A DNA stretch of 64,000 nt from Gemmatimonadota bacterium. GTDB lineage: Bacteria > Gemmatimonadota > Gemmatimonadetes > Gemmatimonadales > GWC2-71-9. The notes under the pieces are model-generated. The model worked only from the letters and a program-made list of their open reading frames with translations. It had not been told where the DNA came from and searched no databases. The stretch spans positions 186,001 through 250,000 of the forward strand of contig VGVQ01000001.1 of NCBI GenBank assembly GCA_016874005.1, given 5' to 3'. Shown here piece after piece: positions 33,711-42,545 of this stretch; position 1 is the first letter of the stretch; each line of letters opens with the position of its first letter. Made by a program: the position numbers and the translations under genes.

Positions 33711-34891
33711 TCGGATGGGTAACGAAGGTGACAGGGTGGCGGCTTACCCCGGGGCCGGCGCGGCGATGGGGAGTCCGGCTTACCGCGACGATCGTGGTGC
33801 TCGCCCTCGGGGCCTGCGGAAAGAACGCCGACAGCGGTGATGGCGAGGCGGCCGGCGACCCCAACGCCGCCGACTCGACCGCCCAGGCCGCGGCCGCCGG
33901 CAACGTGTCGCTCCCGGTGGTGGGCCAGGCCGTGAGACAGGGCGACCTGGTGCTCTCGGTGGTGACGACCGCTCAGGTCCGGTCCGATGGCGTGGCGGTG
34001 CTCAAGAGCGAAACCACCGGCCCGATCGTCGCGGTGCTGGCCAGACCGGGACAGCGGGTGGCCAAGGGCGACGCCCTGGTGCGGGTCGATCCCCGTGAAC
34101 TCGACCTCGCGGTCGAGCAGCAGGAAGCCGCCCTGGAGGACGCCAAGCTCAAGCTGCTCGACAACATCGTGGGCGACTCGATCGTCACCGGCAAGGCCGT
34201 GACCGGCGAGCGGCTCCGGAGCGCCGAGATTCGGGCCGGGCTCGACCGGGCCCGCGCCGAGTTGGAGAAGGCCAAGCTGCAGCGGGAACGGGCCACCATC
34301 GTGGCCCCGTTCGATGGCGTGATGGACCAGGTGAAGGTGGCCCTCGGCGAGCGGCTCTCCCAGGGCCAGGAGATCGGCACCATCGTCGACTTACGGAACC
34401 TTCGGATCGAGGCGGCCGTCTTGGAGCACGACCTTCCCTACATCAAGGTAGGAGGTGAAGCCACGATTACCGCCGCCGCCGTCCCGGACCAGGCCATCCG
34501 GGGCCGAGTTGCCGCCATCCTGCCGCTGGTCGACAGCGCGACCCGAGCCGGCCGAGCGGTGATCCGGGCCACCGGCAACGGCTCGCTCCGGCCCGGGATG
34601 TACGCCGATGTCCGGCTCGAGGCCACCCGGCTTCCCAACCGGACCATCGTCCCCGCCGCCGCCGTCATCGAGCGCGACGGGCGGCCGCTGGTGTTCGTGG
34701 TCAAGAACGGCCGGGCCCAGTGGGTCTACATCTTTCCGGGTCGGACCAACGGCTTCGAGACCGAGGTGCTCGCCGACAGCACCTCGGGCCAGATCCCGGT
34801 GACCCCGGGAGACACGGTGCTGATCGAGGGGCACCTGACCCTGACCCACGACGCCCCGGTGCGGTTGATCGCCAAGCAGGAACGTCGATAG
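33707..34891 (+). CDS. RND efflux periplasmic adaptor (membrane fusion protein), lipoprotein
   Basis: 394 residues starting at GTG 33707 within the TolC gene stop (GTGA). The signal ends in a lipobox, VLALGAC, so the protein is lipid-anchored. The lipoyl halves flank a short alpha hairpin (VEQQEAALEDAKLKLLD and RARAELEKAKLQRERATIVAPFDG), then the beta-barrel domain (IVDLRNLRIEAAVLEHD) and membrane-proximal domain (LPNRTIVPAAAVIERDGRPLVFVV). It links the RND pump to TolC. Complete and in normal order. Confidence 0.93.
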   Translation: MIGWVTKVTGWRLTPGPARRWGVRLTATIVVLALGACGKNADSGDGEAAGDPNAADSTAQAAAAGNVSLPVVGQAVRQGDLVLSVVTTAQVRSDGVAVLKSETTGPIVAVLARPGQRVAKGDALVRVDPRELDLAVEQQEAALEDAKLKLLDNIVGDSIVTGKAVTGERLRSAEIRAGLDRARAELEKAKLQRERATIVAPFDGVMDQVKVALGERLSQGQEIGTIVDLRNLRIEAAVLEHDLPYIKVGGEATITAAAVPDQAIRGRVAAILPLVDSATRAGRAVIRATGNGSLRPGMYADVRLEATRLPNRTIVPAAAVIERDGRPLVFVVKNGRAQWVYIFPGRTNGFETEVLADSTSGQIPVTPGDTVLIEGHLTLTHDAPVRLIAKQERR

Positions 34892-34907
34892 GCGCGATGG
34901 CGGCTCC

Positions 34908-37900
34908 ATGTCGATAGCGAGCGGGGCCCTCAGGCGGCCCATCACCACCGTGTCCGCCACCATGGCCCTGGTGCTCTTGGGCAGCGTATCGTTAGGCAAG
35001 CTTCCGGTCTCCCTCCTCCCCGACATCCAACTGCCGGTCTTGACCATCCGGACCGGTTACCCCGGGGCGGCGGCGGAAGAGGTCTCCGACTTCGTGGCCG
35101 AGCGGATCGAGGAGGCGATCGCGGCGACCCCCGGCCTGGTCGATCTCCGCTCGGTGAGCCGAAACGGCGAGGTGACCACCACGGTCAGGTTCGCCTGGGG
35201 CACCGACATGGCCGCGACGGTGCTCCAGGTCCGGGAACGGCTCGACAATGCCCGGGGCTCGCTCCCCGAGCGGGCCGAACGCCCGACCCTGCTGACCAGC
35301 GACCCTGGCGAGCGGCCGATCGCGGTGCTCGGCCTCACCAGCAAGGGCGACCTCCGGAGCATTGCCAGGACCGCCCGGGACGTCCACGCCCGGCGGCTCG
35401 AGCAGCTGGCGGGCGTCGCCAGCGTGGCGGTGGTCGGCGAGCCCAAGGACGAGGTCCGAGTCGAGGTCGATCCAGAACGGCTCCGCGCGCTCGGGATGAC
35501 CCCCGACGACGTGGCCACCGCCGTGCGATCGGCCAACGCCGCGGCGGCCGGCGGGACGATCCGCCGAGGCCAGTTCCGCTTCGCGCTCCGGGCCCTGACC
35601 GAGTTCCAGACCGTCGCCGAGATCGCCAAGACCCCGGTGGGGCCCGCCAGGAGCGGCATCACCTTGGCCGACGTCGGAGCGGTGAGCCTCACGGTGGAAG
35701 ATCCCAAGACGATCACGACGCTCGATGGCGAGCCGGCGGTGGGGCTCGTGGTTTACAAGGACGCCGGCGCCAACACGGTCGCGGTGACCCGCGAGATCTA
35801 CCGGACCCTGGACCAGCTGCGAACCGAATTCACCGAGGTCGGGGTCACCGTGGTGGCGGCCCAGGCCGAGTTCGTCACCGACGCGCTCTCCAACCTGATC
35901 CAGGAGATCGTCGTCGGTGGGGCGCTCTCGCTGGTCGTGATTCTGATCTTCCTCAAGGACTGGAAGGGGTCGCTCGTCATCGGGATGATGGTGCCGCTGT
36001 CGGTGCTGGTGGCGTTGACCCTGCTCCAGGTGATGGGTGTCACCATCAACATTCTCTCCCTCGGAGGATTGGCGCTCGGCGTCGGGTTGCTGGTCGACAA
36101 CGCCATCGTCGTGGCGGAGGCGGCCGGCCGTTATCGCGACGAAGGGCTGTCGCGCTGGGAGGCGGCCAAGCGCGGGACCGAGGACGTGGCCGGCCCGCTC
36201 ACCGCGGGAACCCTCACCACGATCCTGGTGTTCGGGCCGATCGTCTTCGTGCAAGGGTTGGCCGCCGCGTTGTTCCGGGACCTGAGCTTGAGCGTGGTGA
36301 TGTCGGTGGGCGCCTCGCTCGTCCTCGCCGTGACCTTGATGCCGGTGATGCTGGCTTGGGGCAAGCGAGCCCACGAGGTGGTGCCGCCCGCACCCCGGCC
36401 CACCGGACCCTTCGATCGGCTCGGAGGGGTCCTGGTCGAGTGGTACGAGCGGGGAATGCGGTGGTCGCTGGCCCATCCCGGACTGGTGGTGCTGATGGCG
36501 ACCGGGCTCACCGCCGCCACCGTCGTCATCGCGGCCCGGTTGCCGCGGGAGATCCTCCCTCGGGTGGACGAGGGGATCGCGGTGGCCTACCTCAAGTTGC
36601 CGGAGGGAACCGCGATCGAGGAGACCGCCCGTCAAGCCCGGCGGATCGAACGCGCCGCGGAGGCCATGGGGACCCGGGGGGCCTACAGTAGGATTGGAGT
36701 TGCCACCGACGAGGAGGTCCTCGCCGGAGCCGACCCCGGGACCTCGGCGACCGGGCAGCTCCTCCTGCCGGTGCCCGACGGCATCGCCGCCGCGGACTTC
36801 GCCGAACGGCTCCGCCAGGCGGTGCCCGACCTGACGCAGGGCGCCCTGGCCATCGACCTGGCCGGCCAGACCGAGTTCGGCAGCCTGATCGGACGGGAGG
36901 GCCGGTTGGTGCGGGTCGAGGTCGCCGCCCCTCGGCTCGCCGAGGCCGCGAGCTGGGCCAACACCATCCGCGGCAAGCTGGCCGCGGTCCCGAGCCTCAC
37001 CGACGTGCGGGACGCCTTCGCCAGCACCCAGCCCACCGTCGAAATCGGCATCGATCGGGAACAGATCGCGCGGCTAGGCGTCACCGCGACCCAGATCTCC
37101 AACGCCCTCGCCGGCGGTTTGGGCGGGGTGGCGTCGGGAGATTTTCGGGAGACCGACCGGCGGACCCCGATCCGGGTCCGGTTCTCGGGCACCTCCAATG
37201 AAGACCTCGCCACCACCCTCGCCACCCCGATCCGGGGCGTCCCGCTCGGCCAGCTGGTTCAGGTCAAGGACATCCGGGCGCCGATCGAGGTGGTTCGGAT
37301 CAACCAGCGGCCGGTCAGCGTGGTCGAGGCGGTGGCCGAACGCGGCGGCTTGACCCGCGCCAATGCCGACGTGGAAGCGGCCCTGGAATCACTCGACCTG
37401 CCGCCCGGCATCGAGGTCGCCGTCAGCGGCGCCGACGTCGAGCAGCGCCGGACCACCCGGGAGCTGATGCTGGTGGCGTTGCTGTCGGTGGCGTTGGTCT
37501 TCCTGGTCCTGGCCGGCGAGTTCGCCTCCTTCACCACGCCGCTCTTGGTAATGCTGACGGTGCCGCTGGCCGGCGCGGGCGGTGTCATCTTTCTGTGGCT
37601 CACCGGCCAGAGCATCAACGCGGTGGCGCTGATCGGCATCGTCGTGATGATCGGGATGGCCGACAACGAGGCCGTCGTCAAACTCGACGCCATCCAAAAA
37701 TTTCGGGAGCAGGGGTACTCGGTCGAGGAGGCGGTGGTCAAAGGCGGCCACCAGCGGCTTCGGGCCATCGCGATGACCTCGATCACCACCATCACCGGGG
37801 TACTCCCGCTGGTCTTCGGGTGGGGCAGTGGCGGCGAGTTGTACCAGCCACTCGCCGCCGGCGTCATCGGGGGCTCGATCACCGCGCTCCTGGTGACGTT

Positions 37901-37964
37901 CTTCCTGCTGCCCACGGTGTATGCCTGGGTCGAGAACCGGAAGGCACGGAGGGCCGGGGCATGA
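34908..37964 (+). CDS. RND efflux pump subunit A (AcrB-like)
   Basis: 1018 residues, normal for HAE-RND pumps with twelve membrane helices and two large periplasmic loops. Helix 1 starts RRPITTVSATMALVLLGSVSLG. Helix 4 keeps the proton-relay Asp in GVGLLVDNAIVVAEA. Helix 10 reads IGMADNEAVVKLD, with Asp where AcrB has its relay Lys. It exports drugs, lipids or metabolites with proton uptake. Its stop overlaps the start of the second pump gene (ATGA), so the two are probably made in fixed ratio and may form a mixed trimer. Confidence 0.93.
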   Translation: MSIASGALRRPITTVSATMALVLLGSVSLGKLPVSLLPDIQLPVLTIRTGYPGAAAEEVSDFVAERIEEAIAATPGLVDLRSVSRNGEVTTTVRFAWGTDMAATVLQVRERLDNARGSLPERAERPTLLTSDPGERPIAVLGLTSKGDLRSIARTARDVHARRLEQLAGVASVAVVGEPKDEVRVEVDPERLRALGMTPDDVATAVRSANAAAAGGTIRRGQFRFALRALTEFQTVAEIAKTPVGPARSGITLADVGAVSLTVEDPKTITTLDGEPAVGLVVYKDAGANTVAVTREIYRTLDQLRTEFTEVGVTVVAAQAEFVTDALSNLIQEIVVGGALSLVVILIFLKDWKGSLVIGMMVPLSVLVALTLLQVMGVTINILSLGGLALGVGLLVDNAIVVAEAAGRYRDEGLSRWEAAKRGTEDVAGPLTAGTLTTILVFGPIVFVQGLAAALFRDLSLSVVMSVGASLVLAVTLMPVMLAWGKRAHEVVPPAPRPTGPFDRLGGVLVEWYERGMRWSLAHPGLVVLMATGLTAATVVIAARLPREILPRVDEGIAVAYLKLPEGTAIEETARQARRIERAAEAMGTRGAYSRIGVATDEEVLAGADPGTSATGQLLLPVPDGIAAADFAERLRQAVPDLTQGALAIDLAGQTEFGSLIGREGRLVRVEVAAPRLAEAASWANTIRGKLAAVPSLTDVRDAFASTQPTVEIGIDREQIARLGVTATQISNALAGGLGGVASGDFRETDRRTPIRVRFSGTSNEDLATTLATPIRGVPLGQLVQVKDIRAPIEVVRINQRPVSVVEAVAERGGLTRANADVEAALESLDLPPGIEVAVSGADVEQRRTTRELMLVALLSVALVFLVLAGEFASFTTPLLVMLTVPLAGAGGVIFLWLTGQSINAVALIGIVVMIGMADNEAVVKLDAIQKFREQGYSVEEAVVKGGHQRLRAIAMTSITTITGVLPLVFGWGSGGELYQPLAAGVIGGSITALLVTFFLLPTVYAWVENRKARRAGA

Positions 37965-40900
37965 TCCGGTGGGCGGCGGGGCGGCCGGCGGTGGTCTGGT
38001 CCGCGGGCGTGGCGTTGATTCTCGCCGGGGGCGTGGCGTTCACCAAATTGCCGCTGGCCACCAAGACCCAGGTCGAGCTGCCTCGGCTCTCGGTCACCGC
38101 CGAATGGTTCGGCGCCTCGCCCGAGCTGATGGAGACCTACGTCACTTCGCCGATGGAGGAGGTGATTCAGGGGGTCAGGGGAGTCAAGAAGGTCTCCAGC
38201 GAATCGGGCGACGGCGACGCCGACGTCACCATCGAGCTCGACACCGGGACCGATGTCACCATGGCACGGCTCGAGATCAACGAGCGGCTCGAGTTGCTGC
38301 GGGACAAGTGGCCGATCGGGATGTCCCCGCCACGGGTGGCGAACTACACCCCCGAGGAGCTCCGGCAACAGCCCTTGCTCACCTACTCCGTCATCGGGCC
38401 GTACACGCCGGGCACGCTGACTCGGCTGAGTCGGGAACAGGTGGAGCCGCGAATCTCGGCGGTCGAGGGCGTCAGCGGGGTGGGCCTCTACGGCTCCGCC
38501 GAACCGAGCGTGGCGGTGACTTACGAGCCCGCCCGACTCCGGCAGCTGGGTGTCGACCCCGACCTGCTCCGCTCGGCAATCCGGGACGCTCGCGTCGTCG
38601 AGGCGTTAGGCGAGGAACGACGGGGCGCCAACGTCCTCACGGTGGCGGTTCGTGACCAGCCCAAGGTACTCGCCGACCTCGAGCAGCTGGTGATCCGAGC
38701 TCCCTCCGGGCGGCTGTTCCGGCTCCACGAGCTGGCCTCCGTCCGGCCGGACGAGGACAACCGGGGACGGTTCCGGCGGATCGACGGGGTGCCCGCGGTG
38801 TCGCTCCAAGTCACCCGCCTGGCCGGGGCCGACGCCATCAAGACCGCCGACCGGATCAAGGCGACGATGGCGGAAGTCGAGCGGATTCTCCCGCCCGGGA
38901 TCCGCTTCAAGCTCGAACAGGACGAGAGCAAGGAACTCAAGGAACAGCTCAACGAACTGATGATCCGTGGCGGGATCGCTTTCCTGGCGGTGATGCTGGT
39001 GCTGGCCCTCTGGCTCCGGAACCTGCCGTCGATCTGGTTGGTGATGGGCAGCGCGGCCGTGTCGATCGCCGGCACGGCGCTCGGCTTGTACCTGCTCGAC
39101 ATTCCGGCCAACCTGCTCACCCTCGCCGGACTCGGGATGGGGATCGGAATCCTGGTGCAAAACGGCCTCGTCGTCGTCGAGCGGCTCCGTCACGCGCCGG
39201 ACACCCCGGATGGGCGAGCCGAAACCGGCCGGCGGATCGCCCCGGCCGTCGTTGGCTCGACCCTCACGACCGCGGTGGTCCTGTTCCCCTTCCTATATCT
39301 GCAAGGAAACGCCCGGGCCGCCTTCATGCCGTTCGCGGCGGCCTTTCTCTTCGCCCTGGCCTGGTCGGTGGTGAGCTCGGTGGTGATGATCCCGGCGGTC
39401 GGTGCCGGCCACGGGATGGCGCGGGCGGGCTGGAAGCGGCTCCACCGCTGGTACGGCAAGTCGGTGCTGGCCCTGGTCCGGTGGCGTTGGGTCACCCTGG
39501 TCGCGGTCACCGCGCTGCTCGGGCTGGTGACCTGGAAGTTTTTCACCAAGGTCCCCCGGGCCTCGTGGGGAAACTGGGGCGGGCAGCGATCCGAGGTGTT
39601 CGTCTCGATCAGCTTTCCGAGGGGCTCGGATCCCAAGAGCGTCGACGGCGCGATGCGGGAGTTCGAGCGGCTCGCCGTCGGCGGTGCCGGGGTCGATCGA
39701 GTCGAGTCCTTCAGCATGGGCGGTGGACGGGGATTGATGCGGGTCACTTTCACCAAAGACGAGAGCATCGGGGCCCTGCCGGCCCTGATGCAGGAAGAGC
39801 TGACCCAACGGGCCGTGTTCATCGGCGGGGCATCGATCGGAGTGCAGGGACGTGGCCCCGGGTTCTACAGCGGCGGTGGCGGCGGGGCCTCGGTCTCGTT
39901 CCGGATCAAGATCCTCGGCTATTCGTTCTCGGGGGTCGAGGCGCTCGCCAGGGATCTGAAGGGGCGACTGGAGCGCATTCCCCGGGTTCGAGACGTCAAC
40001 ATCAATGCCGGCAGCTTCTGGGGCAACGAGCGAGCGGTCAGCGTGACGCTGGAGCCGATCCGACCCGCGCTGGCCCGAGCGGGGATGACGGCGAGCGACT
40101 TCGCCCGAGCGGTGCAACGCGAGGTCCGGGGCCCGACCGGCGGCCAGCGACTCGAGCTCGAGGGCGACGAGGTGACGGTGAGCGTCAAGGCCAAAGGCGC
40201 CCAGGACCGCGACCTCGACGATCTCAGAAACGCGTTGGTGCCTAACACTTCCGATGCCCCGGTCCGGGTCGGCGACCTCGCCGCCGTCGCCGAGCGCGAG
40301 GGCTTGAGCCAGATCACCCGGGAGGATCAGCAGTACGTCCGGATCGTGAGCTACGACTTCCGGGGTCCCCAGAAGCTCGCCACCAGGACCCACGACGCCT
40401 TCATGGACGCGATCACGGTGCCGGCGGGCTACACGGTGGACGACGACCGATTCGCGTTCTTCGATGACGACAGCACCAAGGGACTCTGGCTGGTCTTCGC
40501 GATCGGCGTGGCGCTGGTGATTCTCTCGGTGGCCGTCGTCTTCGATTCGGCCTGGGCGGCGGCAATGGTGTTCTTGAGCCTCCCGCTCGCTCTGGCGGGC
40601 GTGGCCGGGATCTTCTGGGCCACCGGCACCGCGTTCAGCCGCGAAGCGGCCGTGGGCGTCATCCTGGTCGTCGGCCTCGCGGTGAACCAGACCATCCTCC
40701 TGGTCGATGCCGCCCTGGCCTATCGACGGGCTCGACCAACCCACCGGCTCACCGCCGCCGACGTGATTCACGCCGCCCGCGACCGGGCCGGGATGATCGT
40801 CTTGGTGACCCTGACGACCATCGCGAGCCTGATTCCGCTCGCGATCGGCACCGAGGTGGACAGTCTCTTCGGGTCGATCGCGCTGGCCACCTCGGGCGGC

Positions 40901-40990
40901 ACCGTCGCCGGCACCGTCGCCGCGCTGTGGATCGTTCCCGTGTTCTTGGTCGGGTGGCGGACGACGCGGACGCGACCGGCGGCGGCATGA
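37961..40990 (+). CDS. RND efflux pump subunit B with altered proton-relay residues
   Basis: 1009 residues with the RND layout, beginning MIRWAAGRPAVVWSAGVAL. Helix 4 reads GIGILVQNGLVVVERL: the acidic residue found in AcrB (VDDAIVVVEN) and in the partner encoded upstream is Gln-Asn here. Helix 10 reads VGLAVNQTILLVD and also lacks the charged residue. A Gly-rich loop (YSGGGGGASVSF) lies in the second periplasmic part. A subunit without the relay could still open and close within a heterotrimer, as proposed for MdtBC-type pumps. ATG 37961 overlaps the previous stop. Confidence 0.9.
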   Translation: MIRWAAGRPAVVWSAGVALILAGGVAFTKLPLATKTQVELPRLSVTAEWFGASPELMETYVTSPMEEVIQGVRGVKKVSSESGDGDADVTIELDTGTDVTMARLEINERLELLRDKWPIGMSPPRVANYTPEELRQQPLLTYSVIGPYTPGTLTRLSREQVEPRISAVEGVSGVGLYGSAEPSVAVTYEPARLRQLGVDPDLLRSAIRDARVVEALGEERRGANVLTVAVRDQPKVLADLEQLVIRAPSGRLFRLHELASVRPDEDNRGRFRRIDGVPAVSLQVTRLAGADAIKTADRIKATMAEVERILPPGIRFKLEQDESKELKEQLNELMIRGGIAFLAVMLVLALWLRNLPSIWLVMGSAAVSIAGTALGLYLLDIPANLLTLAGLGMGIGILVQNGLVVVERLRHAPDTPDGRAETGRRIAPAVVGSTLTTAVVLFPFLYLQGNARAAFMPFAAAFLFALAWSVVSSVVMIPAVGAGHGMARAGWKRLHRWYGKSVLALVRWRWVTLVAVTALLGLVTWKFFTKVPRASWGNWGGQRSEVFVSISFPRGSDPKSVDGAMREFERLAVGGAGVDRVESFSMGGGRGLMRVTFTKDESIGALPALMQEELTQRAVFIGGASIGVQGRGPGFYSGGGGGASVSFRIKILGYSFSGVEALARDLKGRLERIPRVRDVNINAGSFWGNERAVSVTLEPIRPALARAGMTASDFARAVQREVRGPTGGQRLELEGDEVTVSVKAKGAQDRDLDDLRNALVPNTSDAPVRVGDLAAVAEREGLSQITREDQQYVRIVSYDFRGPQKLATRTHDAFMDAITVPAGYTVDDDRFAFFDDDSTKGLWLVFAIGVALVILSVAVVFDSAWAAAMVFLSLPLALAGVAGIFWATGTAFSREAAVGVILVVGLAVNQTILLVDAALAYRRARPTHRLTAADVIHAARDRAGMIVLVTLTTIASLIPLAIGTEVDSLFGSIALATSGGTVAGTVAALWIVPVFLVGWRTTRTRPAAA

Positions 40991-41409
40991 CCGATCCCGC
41001 GATCGTCATCGAGGTCGGCGACCTCGGGTTCGTGGGGCGGCTCGAGAGCGGGCGCTGTCCGGCCACCGTCGCCGCGTTCCTGCGCCACCTTCCGCTCGCC
41101 GGCCAGCTGCTCCAGGCCCGCTGGAGCGGCGAGGCGGCCTGGGTCCCGCTGGGCGACTTCGAGTTCGGCGTTGGGGCCGAGAACCCGATCTCGCGGCCCG
41201 CGCCGGGCCAGCTCTTGCTCTACCCCAAAGGGATCAGCGAAACCGAGATCCTGTTCCCATACGGGCAGACCACCTTCGCCAGCAAATTCGGCCCGCTGGC
41301 CGGCAATCCGTTTCTCACGGTGATCGAGGGTGTCGAGCGGCTCGAGGAGCTGGGGCGCCGGGTCATGTGGGCCGGCGCCCAGCCGATCCGGTTCAGCGTC
41401 GCTCGGTGA
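40987..41409 (+). CDS. DUF3830 family (cyclophilin-like fold) protein
   Basis: 140 residues. The sequence CPATVAAFLRHLPL, then ARWSGEAAWVPLGDF, ENPISRPAPGQLLLYPKG and ETEILFPYGQTTFASK is characteristic of DUF3830, thought to adopt a cyclophilin-like fold. No signal peptide, so cytoplasmic. The start ATG 40987 overlaps the RND stop as ATGA, so it is the last gene of the efflux operon. Its 3' end overlaps the convergent lipoprotein gene by 17 bases. The function is unknown; ligand binding tied to the transported substrate is one possibility. Confidence 0.8.
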   Translation: MTDPAIVIEVGDLGFVGRLESGRCPATVAAFLRHLPLAGQLLQARWSGEAAWVPLGDFEFGVGAENPISRPAPGQLLLYPKGISETEILFPYGQTTFASKFGPLAGNPFLTVIEGVERLEELGRRVMWAGAQPIRFSVAR

Positions 41410-42457
41410 TTCGGTATCGCTTCACCACCCCACCGCCGGCACCAGTTTCCCCCTGGCCGCACGCCACCGCCAGCCAGCCGCCGGTGAGATCCCAGACCCC
41501 GTCGAAACCAGGACACGCCAGCGGGAACCGCGCCACGAAGGTGGTGTCGCTGAAGACGTCCGCGAACGCCGAGTCGGCCTGGTAGCCGACGACCCAGAGC
41601 CGGCCCGCGCCGTCGTAGCGGGCGCCCTGCTGCGGGGCGAAGAACGGGACCCGGCTCTGGGCCAGCTGGCCTCGCAACGAGCGGAGATAGCTCTCGGTGA
41701 GCTGCTGGGCCCGCCGGAGCTGCTCCAACTCGCGATCGATCTGCCGCTCGGTCGGGCCTTGCCGGGGCAACTGCCGGGCGATCCGTCCGACCACCTGCCC
41801 CGCCGCGTCGAACACGATCAGCTGATAGGTGTTGCCGTTGCCGATCACCACTCGGCTCGGCCCGGTCGTCACCGAGGGGAGCGCGGCATCCGGCGGAATC
41901 GCCGCCGAGCCGGTCGCCTTGACGCCGATCAGCTCACGCACCGCGGCGGCGCTGGTGCCCACGATCTCCCGTTCGCCGGAGCCGTCGGCGGCGACCCGCA
42001 TCACCCGGAAGCCGTCGGCGCCAAGCCGCATCAGGTCGACCGAGTCGCCAAAGACGCCGCGGACGACCCCCGGTTCCCGCAGAGCAACGGTCGGCTCCAC
42101 CGTCCCGTCGGCGGCCACCGGCACCACGCCGACGGCACCCGGCGCCATGGTGTGAAAGCCGCCGTCAGGCCTGGCCAGCCACACCCCGACGCCCGCCCCC
42201 CCGCCCACCACCGTGACCGCGCCGGTCGAGTCGATTATCCGGTACGACGAATCGGTGCCGGCGAGGCGAGCCACCACGGTACCCGCCGCCGACACCCCGA
42301 TCGGATCGGTGGGATCGCGAAGCGAGATCGCTGGGCCGTCGACCGCCTCGAGGCCGATCGCCGGCGCCGGGGTCTTGGGCGTCGAACAGGCGGCAACCGC
42401 GCCGAACAGCGCTGTGGCGAGCCGGCCGGTGGACCGTGGGGCGTCGTTGCGTTTCAT
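41393..42457 (-). CDS. Lipoprotein with beta-propeller-like repeats, unknown function
   Basis: 354 residues. The signal ends with lipobox VAAC near residue 24. The body is rich in short beta strands with V-x-A-D-G-S/T turns (VAADGTVEP, VAADGSGERE), suggestive of a 6-bladed NHL-like or similar propeller. A charged helical segment around residues 235-260 (ERQIDRELEQLRRAQQLTESY) interrupts it. The last part, RLWVVGYQADSAFADVF and DLTGGWLAVACG, fits further blades. I recognise no named family. It is an envelope protein, convergent with and overlapping the DUF3830 gene by 17 bases. Confidence 0.65.
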   Translation of the reverse strand: MKRNDAPRSTGRLATALFGAVAACSTPKTPAPAIGLEAVDGPAISLRDPTDPIGVSAAGTVVARLAGTDSSYRIIDSTGAVTVVGGGAGVGVWLARPDGGFHTMAPGAVGVVPVAADGTVEPTVALREPGVVRGVFGDSVDLMRLGADGFRVMRVAADGSGEREIVGTSAAAVRELIGVKATGSAAIPPDAALPSVTTGPSRVVIGNGNTYQLIVFDAAGQVVGRIARQLPRQGPTERQIDRELEQLRRAQQLTESYLRSLRGQLAQSRVPFFAPQQGARYDGAGRLWVVGYQADSAFADVFSDTTFVARFPLACPGFDGVWDLTGGWLAVACGQGETGAGGGVVKRYRITERR

Positions 42458-42487
42458 GCCACAAAGATAGCGGGCGCCCCGATCTCG

Positions 42488-42516
42488 TTGACGGCCTTGC
42501 CACGGGGGCCTATGTT
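42488..42516 (+). promoter_or_regulatory. Predicted strong sigma70-type promoter
   Basis: TTGACG at 42488-42493 and TATGTT at 42511-42516 with an ideal 17-base spacer. The start site would be near 42523 and the leader of the amidohydrolase gene at 42546 about 22 bases long. Confidence 0.55.
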
Positions 42517-42545
42517 ATCCCAACCCTCGGACCAGAAATCGACGA

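Noticed and set aside
32992-36635. Long minus-strand frames opposite the adaptor and RND genes
   Set aside because: His/Asp/Gly/Arg-rich shadows of proven transport genes.
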